DNA of 5,641 nt, from positions 1 through 5,641 of the forward strand of contig QGUY01000260.1 of NCBI GenBank assembly GCA_003242315.1. Reading direction: 5' to 3'. The first letter of the stretch is position 1. Each line of letters opens with the position of its first letter. Both the position numbers and the translations under genes were made by a program. The notes beneath the pieces were generated by a model that made no database searches, was not told the origin of the DNA, and worked only from the letters and a program-made list of their open reading frames with translations. This DNA is from Bacteroidota bacterium (GTDB lineage Bacteria > Bacteroidota > Bacteroidia > Cytophagales > Cyclobacteriaceae). This document shows, one piece after another, positions 5,357 to 5,641 of this stretch.

Positions 5357-5641
5357 CTACGGCTGACCCGCGGTGAAGCTTTGTGTCATTTTTGCTTCTT
5401 CCTGTGCGCGCAGACTGTCCTTGAATCGCTGATAGTCCTCCGGTGTGTCGATGTCTAAATCGCCACCGGGGAATTCGACCTGCTGCGCATCCGCCTTATG
5501 TTTGTCGATAATCTGGCGGGCACCGTGCTCATCGTCAATACTTCGGATTTCGGTGAAGAGTGACGCGTCAAAAAGGGCAGGCACTCCCATTACCCCGGAG
5601 TGGCTGGAGGCTACGATCTGCGCTTTGGTGCTCCTGTATTT
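5357..5641 (-). CDS. MobA/MocA-like nucleotidyltransferase, C-terminal part (cut by right edge)
   Basis: The minus-strand frame is open from base 5641 to a TAG at 5357-5359, giving the last 94 residues. The reading continues upstream of the internal Met (5588-5590) without a stop, so that Met is not the start. Recognisable C-terminal features of MobA-like NTP transferases are ...IVASSHSGVMGVPALFD (9-25 of the visible part), the ...EHGARQII segment (38-45), FPGGDLDIDTPEDYQRF (57-73), where the DIDTPEDY motif is the most diagnostic, and a variable hydrophilic tail. Members transfer CMP or GMP to the molybdenum cofactor (MocA, MobA) or act on other nucleotide sugars. The tail resembles MocA-type proteins often encoded near XdhC or molybdenum hydroxylase genes, but that context lies outside the window. 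The N-terminal nucleotide-binding loop cannot be seen, so the exact reaction is undecided. Confidence 0.85.
   Translation of the reverse strand, partial: KYRSTKAQIVASSHSGVMGVPALFDASLFTEIRSIDDEHGARQIIDKHKADAQQVEFPGGDLDIDTPEDYQRFKDSLRAQEEAKMTQSFTAGQP

Noticed and set aside
1..5641. A hidden defence, toxin-antitoxin or mobile gene system
   Set aside because: All substantial frames are accounted for by housekeeping or envelope-type families. No integrase, transposase, reverse transcriptase, nuclease or small paired genes could be recognised, and no tRNA-like structure was seen.

Overview
The window looks like ordinary chromosome from a Bacteroidota bacterium, most likely a Cytophagales-type lineage. 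Four lines of evidence support this: the protein families (a DUF6528-like exported protein, a TonB C-terminal-domain lipoprotein with the FPGG / DKDG / MP-W-PG signature, a secreted RraA-like protein, a DUF1287 protein), weak or absent Shine-Dalgarno sequences, AT-rich upstream boxes resembling the Bacteroidota TAnnTTTG -7 element, and an intergenic repeat built of GGTAATCGG/CCGATTACC units. The species assignment is an inference.

Layout from left to right. A minus-strand exported protein (DUF6528-like) runs off the left edge. Diverging from it is a plus-strand lipoprotein with a TonB C-terminal domain (345-767), then a 91-residue protein with a C-terminal membrane anchor (845-1120). A 251-bp gap holds a weak hairpin and a start-less open stretch. 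An RraA-family protein with a Sec signal peptide follows (1372-2292). Next is a roughly 140-bp palindromic repeat (2322-2463) with a perfect 10-bp central hairpin, and a small cluster of TTGG/CCAA inverted repeats just ahead of the next start. A lipoprotein M48 metallopeptidase (2515-3960) is followed after 47 bp by an exported DUF1287 protein (4008-4598). After a 204-bp gap with two hairpins comes a GNAT acetyltransferase (4803-5354). Its stop lies 2 bp from the stop of a convergent minus-strand gene, the C-terminal part of a MobA/MocA-like nucleotidyltransferase that runs off the right edge.

Five of the eight genes encode proteins with export signals, two of them lipoproteins, and a sixth is membrane-anchored, so most of the window concerns the cell envelope. 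The only pair that looks likely to be co-transcribed is the M48 peptidase with the DUF1287 protein. The others look like independent units. I see no transposase, integrase, phage gene, CRISPR array, toxin-antitoxin pair, tRNA or rRNA, and no convincing new multi-gene system. The points most worth a second look are the palindromic repeat and the exported RraA-like protein, which lacks an aspartate expected in the family's active-site motif.
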